From Cornus controversa (taxonomy: Eukaryota; Streptophyta; Magnoliopsida; Cornales; Cornaceae), in the NCBI GenBank assembly GCA_026545225.1, contig CM048845.1, positions 65,299,033 through 65,363,032 on the forward strand: a stretch of DNA of 64,000 nt, written 5' to 3'. The notes beneath the pieces are model-generated. The model saw nothing but the letters and a program-made list of their open reading frames with translations, was not told the origin of the DNA and did no database searches. The translations under genes and the position numbers were made by a program. Below are positions 1 to 9,989 of the stretch, piece by piece; within the stretch, counting starts at the first letter, position 1, and each line of letters opens with the position of its first letter.

Positions 1-2025
1 TTATCATTAGGGATGCAAAATTTCCAATAAAGTGCATGAGCCAGAACCCTATCTAACCCGAGGAAGACCCAATATGGGCTAAACATTAGGTCATTGGTCT
101 AACTCGATGAAGACCCAATTTTTCTCAAGGAATTATATGTTATAAGTGTTAGATATACTAAACAAATTCAATTGTATAAGCATTATTTAAGGTGAAAACA
201 CTGCTCTAGATGCAATAACAGCTGAAGGATGTTGGATGCAACAGGAGGTAAATAATGGACATGGCTACACATAGTTGGGAATTTATTTATTAACTCAAAC
301 ACCTTGACTGACTCAAATTTTATCTCCATTATCCAATTAATATGGGTTTGAAATGATTTTTAGTGATTATTATTTTTTGAATATTTCAACGTGACTTAAT
401 ATTAGTATCAACCAGCACATAGAATATAGAGTCGCTATCAGCTGTGAAAGCTTACCAATTTGTACTTTCCACTTAATTTATGGCAACAAATAAAAAGCAT
501 TCAAACAACATTTGACTATCTCAAGAACAACGCTTTGGTCCAATCCATGTTCAAACAATATTCTAGTATCAACTTCCAATCCATATTAAGAGGACAATTC
601 GGAGATCAGAAATTGTGACGCAAGGTCTAAAAACAAGGGTTATTAATCTAACATCAAACGCTACTATTATGTTAGATACAAGATTTAATTGGCCCAGATG
701 GGGCGACTCGGCTAACTCGTAATGGACTCAACCAAGTCAACCTGTTACAGCCCAATATGTCATCAAGACTGAAAATCACAGAGGATTTGGGATGACTCAG
801 TGGAACTTTGCTGGGTAAGGGCTATAATAGTCTGTCTCATTCTCTCGCCTCTAAACCCTTTTAAGTAGCAAACCCAATTTTGCCCATTTTTCCATTCTCT
901 CGCCCCTCTAATAGCCCTTCTCACCTCTAAACTCATCTTAACATCTTAAATTATGAATCAAATCTCAAACAACATAAGATCTTGGCCTAAATTATGGAGA
1001 AAACCACTCCAATCTTTCAACTAATTGGTAAGTATTTTATTTTATTTCACCTAGATCTAACATAAAAGTGTTGTTTGACACTAAATCTATAACCTTTGTT
1101 TGATGGTCCATATACACCTCATTTTCAAGTTGCAACTTCCATTATAGGACATCAATATATATGCTAATATTGTTCTTTTAATGTATTTTATTTCCTATTT
1201 TAAGTATATTTGGAGTCATAAATTAAGTGAACACAACAAATTAAAAAATTAACAAGTGTTTATAGCCAATGACTTAAAATACAATACATATGTTGTTACT
1301 CAAGATAACCTTTAAATATTCACCAAAAGTCACCCAATTCATTACGCATATTTATCAGATTTCAAATTTAAAAGTTCCACATTGCCTTGATTATGTCATG
1401 TTGTGCAAGACTGAAAAATTCACCACCGCGGTTTCTGATACCATTACATAACACCCATCACGCCCTGGCTGTACTATCGCAACTGTGTCTGTGTCTTCAA
1501 CCTCGATCGCAATTTAAAGCCTTGGTTAGATGTAAGTGAGAAATAGAAAATAATTCAAAAAAATGAAAAAAGCTATAGATTATTTAAAGTATTGGAAGAA
1601 TTTGGATCAAGTATTGGAAGAAGTTGGTTGTGAATATATATATATATATATATTTGCACCACAATATAAGTGCTAGATGCACTCAAGCACATGATGGATG
1701 CTTACTCCACTAGTACATATGTAACCAGGGGTGGACCCCCCCAAATTTTTTGAGAAACCAAAGACATACGCTCATATGAAAAATTAATTTCAAAAATATA
1801 AAAAGAATTTGACATTCGGCCCTCCTAAAACCCATGAAGAATCTCAACATGGACTTGTGAGGCTTTATTTTGAGACTTTCAGGCCACTACAATTTAAGAT
1901 TGTAAGTCAGATTACCAAAGTGCGATAGATTTTATCTACATCACCTTCTCTCTTGAACAAACACAAACTTCAATTAACAAAAAAAAAGTGTATTTACTTT
2001 TTTGACTACATATACATCTCCATAT
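1..2025. other. No gene seen; AT-rich DNA, possibly intron
   Basis: No open frame or recognisable domain was found on either strand. If the glycosyltransferase gene continues to the left, this stretch belongs to its second intron. A phrase built on 'ctctcgcc' and 'cccttctcacctctaaac' recurs around 840-940, and a short TA run lies at 1638-1652. I see nothing else here. Confidence 0.5.
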
Positions 2026-2029
2026 TCCC

Positions 2030-2475
2030 TTAAGATTGAAAGGAAAGTTCTACTGAGCCGCTATTAGACCAGCCATACTTTATGGCACAGAATATTGGAC
2101 AGCTAGAAAACAACATATGCATAAAGTGAGTGTAGCAAAAATGCAAATGTTGAGATGGATGCATAGTAAAACTAGAAAGGATAGAATTAGAAATGATCAC
2201 AATCGGGAGATGGTTGGAGTAGCACAAATTGGAAATAAAACAAGAGAAAATTGGTTAAGATGGTTTAGACATGTGCAAAGAAGACCTTTAAATGAGCCAA
2301 TTAGGAAGAGTGACATAGTCCACATTGAGGCTAATACTAGGGGAAGAGGAAAACCAAAGTTAACGTGAGTAGAGTTAGTATAGAAGGATATGATAACATG
2401 TGGTTTCACTGAGGCTATGGCCTTAGATAGAGCGGAATGCAAACATAGGATTCTTGCAGCCAACCTCTAAGTAGT
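2030..2475 (+). mobile_element. RTE-type LINE, 3' end of reverse transcriptase ORF
   Basis: The frame reads through the C-terminal region typical of plant RTE LINEs: 'RPAILYGTEYW', then 'KMQMLRWMHSKTRKDRIRN', 'WLRWFRHVQRRP' and a 'RGRGKPK' basic stretch. This part follows the RT thumb in complete elements. An in-frame stop interrupts the match just after 'KPKLT', and the alignable sequence then continues to about 2470. Everything upstream of the C-terminus is missing, as expected for a 5'-truncated LINE copy. An endonuclease-end fragment of the same superfamily lies at 50915-51150, but the two are far apart and are probably separate insertions. Confidence 0.85.
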
Positions 2476-2514
2476 TGGGAAAAAGGCTTGGCTGTTGTTG
2501 TATGCATCTCCATA

Positions 2515-2765
2515 TATAGTCCAAATATGTGTGTGAATGTGTCACTTTGTAGTCTATAGATACATACCTATATTAGCTTTCTGCATTATAAAATCAAATT
2601 ATGGTTCTTCATCATGGGTGAAGATAAGAGGAATGTGTATGTGAATGTGTCACTTTGTATGTGTCCTCTTATCAAATTATAGTCCATACATGTATGTGAA
2701 TGTGTCACTATGTAGTCTTTGTGCAGACCATGGGTGAAGATAAGAGGAATGAGTAAGAAACCAAT
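2515..2765. repeat. Local direct repeats
   Basis: The phrase 'gtgaatgtgtcact' occurs three times and 'catgggtgaagataagagg' twice within about 250 bp. This is a small interleaved duplication downstream of the RTE fragment. No coding potential is evident. Confidence 0.7.
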
Positions 2766-2878
2766 TTCATATTGATAGCCAAAATAGTGCATTTCGGGTA
2801 CACTTTGACATATCATTACATTGCAAACGTTACCATATCATCACTTGTTACCGCAATATGAAACTATGCTCATATTCA

Positions 2879-2917
<39 letters not shown>

Positions 2918-3954
2918 TTTTCACCTTGATTATATTTTTATATATCTAGCCATTTGTATGCACTATGCACTTAATAGGTTGTGCAATATTCTTTATTTAC
3001 AAGAAATCTTATCTTAGATTTTATCTTTGGTATTATGAATTTATATTTAGATTTCTATTGTAAATAAAAGTATATTATAAATTATACATTTTAAAAAATA
3101 TATATTTTCCATTCAATTAATTTGGCCTCCCCAACGCAAACTTCCTGGGCCTGCTCCTGTATATAACACACATATATTTATTAAATAAATAATCATGTTA
3201 TATAAGTAATACTAGTTAAATTTATATTGTTAGGAAGTATAAATCATTTTTTTAAGTTATAAGTATCCAATACGCCAAAAATAAAGGAGGCCCTATTGCC
3301 CTCACTGGAAAAAAGAAATATGCATTCTCATCAATTAAAAAAGCTTATAAGAGGCCAAAGTGAACCTTAAATTACTGAGATTAAAAATAACTTATAGAAA
3401 ATAAGCACATCCTAAAAATTAAGCGAGACAATCATTCTAACAAAAACCTTCATGAAACTATAGATGAGCCACTAGTTTAATAATTGTATCCACTTTTCAA
3501 CATATTAAAAGAGTTTTTGTGTTTTTTGGGTATTAGGAAGAAAGAAAAGATAGAAAAGCATTTTCATTAAACAAAAATAATATTTTTCTAATGTGTTTAA
3601 TATAGAAAATAAAGAAAACTCAAAACATTGTAATCTATTGTTAGATTTATAATTGTTTTAGGTTAATGAAAGCTGGTAAATTTATCCTGTTTAAAAATTA
3701 GAACAAGAATTGTAGTATATGAGATAGAAAGGGAATGGTTGGTTGTTGGGATGGTTTCAGATGTGATAGGTTGCCGAAATATCAGGAAATTGGCTACTGG
3801 AAATTCTACACTCAAGCTAATAGGGGGTTTAGTAATAAACTAAAGGCCAAAAGGATAGAGAAATCATTAGGGTTTTGTAGGGTAGATAAAGTTTTACGAA
3901 AAAAGAAGTTTAGGTTTTAGGAGGAAAAAAATAAAGCAATTACGTGAAGAAGGT
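2766..3954. other. No gene seen; AT-rich with TA microsatellite
   Basis: A (TA)n run lies at about 2882-2911. The remainder is AT-rich sequence without recognisable domains. The 61-codon frame at 3735-3920 matches nothing I know and has no supporting context. Confidence 0.5.
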
Positions 3955-4042
3955 CAAGAAGAAGAAAAATCTAAAAACATTTGAACAAGAATTCTTAGAG
4001 CAGAAAAATCTCAAAAACATTTGAACAAGAATTATTAGACTT
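3955..4042. repeat. Short tandem duplication (two units)
   Basis: The phrase 'aaaacatttgaacaagaatt' occurs twice, about 48 bp apart, with matching flanks. It abuts the SINE-like segment. Confidence 0.6.
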
Positions 4043-4140
4043 CACCACCCGGGTTTTAGCTCTAGTGGTATCTCCTCATCTTCCCATGTGGATGGTTGAC
4101 AGTGAGTGTGTTTGTGCTTACCTATCAAAAAATAAAATAA
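4043..4140 (+). mobile_element. SINE-like fragment with A-rich tail
   Basis: A short unit contains 'tagctctagtgg', which resembles a polymerase III A box. It is followed about 35 bp later by 'ggttgacagtgag', a poor B-box match. It ends in 'cttacctatcaaaaaat', similar to the 3' end of the L1 copy at 7430 ('cttatcaaaaaa'). A shared 3' tail with a partner LINE is a known SINE feature. The assignment is tentative because the B box is weak and no target duplication is clear. Confidence 0.4.
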
Positions 4141-4975
4141 ACAAATGTGAATCTTAGACTTGACGCCATAAGGTTAGGATGTGCATCATACAATCTTCAA
4201 TACTAGAACTCAATTCCAAATAGGCTGCTAGACATTGCTCCTTGAAATAGATTATATCACAAATCACAATTATCAATGATTTAACCCAATCCCATTGAAC
4301 AAATGATTATACAGATATAGGCAGTTGGACTTTTTCAACTTCTATTAGGATTTAGGACTAGAACCCCAAAATAGCAAACAAAAACTTTAACTAGCTAGAA
4401 CATTTTTCTTTATCTACTAGGAGCCAATCATGAGGATCTAATGACACTCAGAATACACCCCAAGGACTGGTATGTACAACAAATAGGAAAATTATAAAAA
4501 TATCCTTGATCCTAGAAAATAGAACTATATCACAATTAACCTAAAATTAACACAAGGAGACTAAAATTAAGCCAAAAATTGAATAGATGAGATTCACCAA
4601 GTGAGCTACATATGAAATTCCAAGTTTATCTCTTCTTACTCTGCAACAGCTAGTGGTCTCCTAGACTTAGGTTTCGATTCTTGAGTTACTTCAAGGGATC
4701 AATACAATTTTAACTAGTGAATGAAATTAAGCAGTTCAAACAAATTTAAAAGAAAAAGAATAAAAAATTAATAGAGTGCCCATTAAAGTTGTTTGACCAA
4801 TAATTATACCGTATCCTTAACCAAAAAAAAAAACTTCTACATCGCATATAGACAAGGGAAAACAAGACCATTATCCCATCAAATTACAATCAAAGAACAC
4901 ATAAAGAATGAAACTGTTGCCAATATTATCATATACAGGTCAAGCTCAATGTAATTTCAGAGAAGTCCCATGTAC
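4141..4975 (-). other. Start of glycosyltransferase intron 2 (non-coding)
   Basis: No further exon of the minus-strand glycosyltransferase could be found here. The expected next segment would encode a 'VVWGK.SMVDAE' type motif. The intron therefore appears to run left through the RTE fragment and out of the window. Confidence 0.45.
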
Positions 4976-5074
4976 CTCCTCACTGCGTATGTCCCGATCA
5001 GCAAAATAACGACTCACATGTGCTGCTTTTTCCCTAGAAGCATGTACATAAACAGTGAATCTATCCTCATGACC
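4976..5074 (-). CDS. BC10/DUF266-type glycosyltransferase, exon 2 (partial gene)
   Basis: This 99-bp exon encodes 33 residues starting GHEDRFTVYVHAS and ending IRSEE, the second conserved block of plant Core-2/I-branching (DUF266, Branch domain) proteins. On the minus strand it is preceded by 'ttcctgcag' (acceptor) and followed by GTACAT (donor). It starts in phase 0, matching the end of exon 1 after FFQ, so the joint reads FFQ-GHED as in family members. The donor is not a strong consensus. Later exons, which in this family hold most of the Branch domain, were not found in 1-4975 and presumably lie outside the window. A gene truncated in this genome cannot be excluded. Confidence 0.85.
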
Positions 5075-5344
5075 CTGCAGGAACCATTTAGGAATTATGT
5101 CATTTTTATTAAGTGATCAAGTACATACATTTCAACAAAACAAATGCTAAGCTTTGCAAAAACCAGCCCCTGATCTGGCACTACATTAACAAGAGTTTTT
5201 CAAATAGACAAGACCAAATGCATATTAGTTCCATCTCATCATCTCTATGCCATAAGATTCAAATTATGCTATGCATACTTTTTTTCCTTTAAATGAGGGG
5301 AAAAGAACTTTATATCATCTATATGCCATAAGTTTCAAATGAGA
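5075..5344 (-). other. Glycosyltransferase intron 1, left part
   Basis: Non-coding sequence between exon 2 and the L1 copy. A near-repeated phrase 'catctatatgccataagtttcaaat' precedes the LINE. I see no other feature. Confidence 0.5.
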
Positions 5345-5996
5345 TTTGATAGACCATGCCCCAACTTTAGTAGGGAAGAGAGCAACCATGGTCTTCAAAT
5401 TTGGTCCGAAATGGTTTAGTGGGCAGTGGATCTTAGACTCTGTTCTCATTGCTAGCAAGTGTAGAGATCCTAGATTGAGTAGTGGGTGTGGGGAGCTATA
5501 TGCAAGCTAGAGAGAAGGCGTACAATCATGTGAGTTGGAGCCGCTTGTTGTATGTTCTGGAGAGGATGGGTACTGGAGAAGGGTGGAGGAGATGGATCCA
5601 GTTCTGTATTTCTACATCGATATTCTTAGTTTTGGTGGATGCGTCTCCTTACGGAGGTTTCTCATCTTTTGTTTGCGGGTGATACTATACTTTTCTATGA
5701 TGTGGACAAGACTCTATTGAAACTTTTGAGGTGTACTTTCCTATGTTTCAGGCAGTTTCTCTGTGACAAATTAATCTTCAAAAGAGAGATTGTGCCAGTG
5801 GGGGAGGTTCGAGAGATGGTCTCGTTAGCGCTAATATTCTGGGCTATGGCGTAGGAGCCTTCCCAGTATCGTATTTGGGTTTACCTTTGGGGGTTGTCTT
5901 TGAGGAGAACCTCCTCTTGAGATCCTGTTGTCGAGTGTTTTGAGAGGAGATTGGTGATTGGAAGAAGCAATATGTTTTGAAGGGTGGGAGGTTAAC

Positions 5997-6031
5997 TGTC
6001 ACGCCCCAATTTCCAAAATGGGGGCGTGACA
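5997..6031. mobile_element. 35-bp palindromic insertion with LTR-like ends
   Basis: The segment starts TGTCACGCCCC and ends GGGGGCGTGACA, a near-perfect inverted repeat with an 11-12 nt loop. It is bracketed by TTAAC on both sides (5992-5996 and 6032-6036), which looks like a 5-bp target duplication. The surrounding L1 frame reads GGRLT before it and 'LLRNTLSSLPK' after it, as expected for L1. The TGTCACGCCCC end matches the minus-strand ends of the chromovirus-type LTRs at 36670 and 39831. Confidence 0.65.
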
Positions 6032-6505
6032 TTAACTCTTTTGAGAAACACCCTTTCAAGTCTTCCAAAATGCCCTCTTGTGTAATTAAGAGGATTATGA
6101 AGTTTCAGCAAAACTACCTAATAAGGTAACATGAGTGAGAAATTCAAGTTCCATCTTGTGAAGTGGGAGCAATTTTGTAGGCCTATTCAGATTGGGCTTG
6201 GGTGTTAAGAGGTTGGATTTGTTTAACAAGGCGTTGTTGGGCATGTGGTTGTGGAGGTTTGGGATGGAGAGGCACAGTCTTTGGAGGAGGATTATGCAGT
6301 GCAAGTTTGGGGAATCTAGGGGCGGATGGTGTTCTTTAGAGGTACAGGACCCAACAGGGGTGGGTATTTGGAAATTCATTCAGAGAGGTTGGGATGAATT
6401 TTCAGAACATTTTCGGTTCAAGGTGAAGAGTGGGAGATATTTAGGCTTTTGGTTGGATGCTTGGTGCGGGGATAGACCGCTTGTGAGTGTCTTCTCGAGA
6501 TTGTT

Positions 6506-6779
6506 TTGAATTGTTGTTGATAACAGTCCTCGATTGTCGACTGCTATCGGCTTGATAGCGGGAGGTTGATTTGGGATGTGCAGTTTGTGAGGCACTTCCA
6601 GGTTTGGGAGTTGGAGGATGTTGGCTATATAGTCAGGTTGTGTTGAATTGTTGTTGATAACAGTCCTCGATTGTCGACTGCTATCGGCTTGATAGCGGGA
6701 GGTTGATTTGGGATGTGCAGTTTGTGAGGCACTTCCAGGTTTGGGAGTTGGAGGATGTTGGCTATATAGTCAAGTTGTG
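6506..6779 (+). repeat. 137-bp perfect tandem duplication within L1
   Basis: Units 6506-6642 and 6643-6779 are the same except for one base near the end ('agtcagg' versus 'agtcaag'). The near-identity inside an otherwise decayed LINE means the duplication is recent, or is an assembly artefact. Confidence 0.9.
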
Positions 6780-7465
6780 GCTGTAGAGGAATTGGACGAG
6801 GGGGCTTGGTTGGACTCCAATCATGGGAGATTTGAGGTGTGATCCTTCTTTTGGAGGCTATGTTACCTGGACTCACGCTTTGGCCCAAAGTACCGGTGTC
6901 GACACAACATTATGTCGACATGGGTGCGAGACACCGGCGTGACATGACTGGAGAAGAAGTGGAAGAGGAATGGAAGAAAAAGAAGAAATACTAACTTGTT
7001 TGCAAGATTTATCTTTGCTGGAGCCAAAAACATAGCTGGAATGCTTTATTAAAGGTCTTTCACTCAAAAATCATCCTCGCCGAAGTCGAAAATGGTCATT
7101 GGAACACTTTTCCTAGGTCATGCCAGCATCATCAAAGAGCACTCTTGAGGCTTGGCGAGGGTGTATAGTGGGGTGGCAAGCCCAAGATGCCTGGAGGGTT
7201 GCGCTCCTTTGTTTGTGGTGGGATTTATGGCAGGAGAGGAATAGAAGATTCTTTGACGGAATGGAGGCGCCTATTTGGGCACTTAAGTTCTATATTCTTG
7301 GTTCTTTATTTTTTGGGGTTCATGGTCATACTTGTAAATCTATGGGAGATTTTGTTTTGGCCTTTGTGAAAGTGTATTTGGGATTCGCTCCCCTCTTGAG
7401 CGCCTTTTTAATGAATCTTACTTATCAAAAAAACATATGGTCCAAACTTCACTCCAAAGTGTAGT

Positions 7466-8471
7466 ATGCAACTCCAGCTGCCAACTCTATCATGTCTCCA
7501 TTCTAAGGGTTGAATTCAAGAATTATAGCAAACATCAGCACTCCTAATGCATTGAATTGATCGACCATTGAACTCACCAGAAAGCTTAGCTACCAAACCT
7601 CTGTGTTACCAAATGTCAATGTCACATTTTGTTTGCCTTGTCTCCTTATGTTATTTGTTCAAACCAATTCAAATTCTTGGATCAACAAATGTTCCCCTCA
7701 GTTTTCTCTTCAAATTTAAATCACTATCCACCCAAAGACAACTATTAGGCACATTTACTTCCCGCCAATTGGCCATTTTTAACAGAAGAAGAAGACACCC
7801 TCCCAATAGACTGTTCACATCAAATCAAACCATCAATGCAGCTAAAACTCATGTAATTCCATCACTTTCTATTGTTACAGCTTTACAGTGTCTCATATGC
7901 TTGCAGTCCAAAGGCCTAATCTTTTCATAGTCACGCATTCTTCAAGACAACGCTTATAAGAATGAAAATTTCAAACTGAAGTCATGTGCCATAATAAAAT
8001 GGGTACAGATATATCATATCTACAATTTCTTTTAAATGGTTTCAGTTACCATGTAACTGGACCTTTTTTCATATACCTTCTTCAAGGTTATACTGACCTG
8101 AACATCCAGTAGTTTTGTTATTAGTTCATCTATAGTGCTTACTTTTAACCATTTGAATGGGACAATGATCTTATGCTCAAAGCAAACCTAATTTTTAAAA
8201 CTTGTGTAGGGCCTATGAATAATCACATACATATAGTTGATGGGTTAAAACCAACATGGGAATTGAATCTCACAAATGTACAATTTAAAATATTTTCCAT
8301 GCAGAAAGCTCCACCAATTCACACAAGTACGATTGAAAATAAAAATAAAACAAGATGCAAACCCAACAGAAATGGGTCATGAAAGCACTAAATGGCTAGA
8401 ACCAGAAAAAAAAAAAAAAAAAAAAGAAGTAAATAGTCACCAGAACTGATGAACAAGAAATAAAACCTCAC
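7466..8471 (-). other. Glycosyltransferase intron 1, right part
   Basis: Non-coding sequence between the L1 tail and exon 1. The frames at 7568-7930 and 8173-8382 match no family I know and have no splice or promoter support. The GT donor of intron 1 on the minus strand is at 8471-8470 (GTGAGG). A poly-A run lies at about 8407-8424. Confidence 0.55.
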
Positions 8472-8849
8472 TTGAAAGAACTTATCCCACAGCATTTCAA
8501 AAGGCAATGGACCCGGTGTCAAGAACATGAAAGCAATTTTCGGGTTCTTTGATTGAAAAGGTGTCTTCAGTATTTCCCTGATTACAACCTGAGCTGCTAT
8601 CTCTTCATCTGTTAATTCTCTGGAAGAAGTAGGTAGAATCTGTTCGTACATGGTGCAACTACTGGAGGAAAAGATATAGCAAGCGGCAGAGCTTCTGGGT
8701 GGATAAATATAAGCTCCAATCAGAAAAATGCTCACCAGACAAACTAACACAATAACCCATATTGGCCTCTTTAAATGTGGCCGCTGGCGGTACCCAGATG
8801 TGATCAGCATATCTCTTACGCCTAGCCGCCATGCACGAGCTGTCTTCAT
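8472..8849 (-). CDS. BC10/DUF266-type glycosyltransferase, exon 1 (N-terminus)
   Basis: The first coding exon (126 codons) of a plant Core-2/I-branching beta-1,6-N-acetylglucosaminyltransferase-like protein of the DUF266/BC10 group. These are type II membrane proteins of the Golgi thought to act on glycans or cell-wall glycoproteins; rice BC10 affects cell-wall strength. Seen here: a short basic cytosolic tail (residues 1-29, starting MKTARAWRLGVRDM), one membrane span at about 30-49, the stem motif 'YIYPPRSSAACYIFSS', a family-type 'SSRELTDEEIAA' stretch, and the start of the Branch domain, 'FMFLTPGPLPFEMLW'. The exon ends at DKFFQ followed by donor GTGAGG; reading on past it gives only intron sequence. 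It joins in phase to exon 2 at 5074. The ATG at 8849 fits the conserved MKT start of the family. Without the C-terminal exons, the catalytic part cannot be judged. Confidence 0.9.
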
Positions 8850-9732
8850 TTAGGAAGAAGGCATCACAGCAGCACTTCAGAACATCTTTCTAGTTCTCCA
8901 GAAGCTTGGACCACTGTGGTCTTACATAGGGAAAGGAAAACATTTTTCCTTCAATGAACAAGTTGAAGCATGAAATTCAAAAGTCTGAAATTTTAAGACA
9001 AAAAACAAATACTTATTGAAGAAATAAAAATAAGTGCTTCAAACATGGTGCATTGTACTTGGGGAAAAACAAAAACAAAAAATCTTGGTGCATAGCTTAT
9101 ATAATAAGTATTCCAATTATCAGCACCTCAAAGCTTTTATGATACATATTAGTTATGCGTCTGTAAAGCCTCTGTAATAGCAGTAGCAATGGTAATACAT
9201 TAAGGGATCCCCAAATACTAGAAAAATTACTTGTTTACTTCAAATGGGCATCAGAATATATAGCTGCCATTTGATATTGATGTGTACTGAGCAATAGATT
9301 CGGAATTATATCATACCTTAAACCATGAATGGAAATTCCAAAAAATTCAACACATGCAAGCAATCACATGTCAAACCAATCGATGCAAACCCAAGCAACT
9401 GGACAACATAATTAATACTATACTACATTACTCCAGTTTCGACTGATAAAAAAAAAAATTACGTCTCCTTCTTTTGGTTTAACATATTCAGAAACCACAT
9501 TCTCACTGAAATTGACAATACAACAATTTTGGATCAAAGAACTATTGAATATCATACAAACAATAAAGAAATTGACCAAGAACATAAAGAATCCGTAAAA
9601 CATAAAAGAAAAAGAGAAAAAAAAGAGAACTCCACAATGCATACTTCCAATAAACCAATAAAAATTCGAATTCAAACAAAGCAAATGTAAAGAAGAAAAA
9701 GCACGAATCTCATTAAGAATGAGAAGTCATAC
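8850..9732 (-). other. Probable 5'UTR end and leader intron of glycosyltransferase
   Basis: On the minus strand an acceptor 'actag' at 8893-8890 would start a 40-bp leader segment (8889-8850) directly before the ATG. A donor 'AAG|GTATGA' lies at 9732. The roughly 840 bp between them is AT-rich and has no coding signal. The leader intron is inferred from these sites alone. The 88-codon minus frame at 9418-9684 is low-complexity and is not called. Confidence 0.45.
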
Positions 9733-9870
9733 CTTTTAAAAAAGAAGCTAAAGGAGAGATCTCAGTGTGACTCTGATCGTGATGTTCAAGATCTACGACA
9801 AGGAGAGAGAAAGAGAGAGCCCAAAAATAAAAGACTGTGGATCTATTGATATATATATATTATATATAAG
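9733..9870 (-). promoter_or_regulatory. Probable 5' leader exon and TATA box of glycosyltransferase
   Basis: Reading the minus strand, 'cttatatataatatat' at about 9853-9868 is a good TATA box. About 25-30 bp downstream begins a pyrimidine-rich leader ('ctctctctttctctcc', near 9810-9828), which runs to the donor 'AAG|GTATGA' at 9733/9732. CT-rich leaders are common in plant housekeeping genes. The transcription start would be near 9830. A second CT/GA run at about 9926-9940 lies upstream of the TATA box. Confidence 0.5.
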
Positions 9871-9989
9871 CACTAGTAGTACGTGCGTTCGTCGTCGATT
9901 CGTCTCTCCACCTTTGCTATGTATCTCTCTCTCTCTAGAAAAATATTACTCCACTGTGGGTTCCGTTGATTCGCTTGGTAGTAGGAGAG

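Larger units (their letters stand above)
5345..7465 (+). mobile_element. 5'-truncated L1-type LINE in glycosyltransferase intron 1
   Basis: Blocks of a plant L1 ORF2 are found in order. RT begins near 5400 ('ILDSVLIASKC', 'EKAYNHVSW') and continues with a degenerate active-site region at about 5650-5700, where 'SHLLFAGDT' has glycine in place of the first aspartate of the usual ADD. The thumb follows ('IVPVGEV', 'GLPLG', 5770-5900), then 'LDLFNKALLGMWLWRFGME' at 6200-6270 and 'GVGIWKFIQRGWDEF' at 6360-6400. The C-terminus is at 7120-7460 ('LCLWWDLWQERNRRFF'). ORF1 and the endonuclease are missing, and several frameshifts and stops are present. The copy lies antisense to the host gene. It also holds a 137-bp tandem duplication and a 35-bp palindromic insertion. 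The segment 6881-7115, with 'ggtgtcgacac' and 'gtgcgagacaccgg' phrases, does not look like L1 and may be foreign. Confidence 0.9.

Noticed and set aside
9418-9684. 88-codon minus frame near the glycosyltransferase
   Set aside because: Low-complexity F/S/V-rich translation of A/T-rich leader-intron sequence; no family match.
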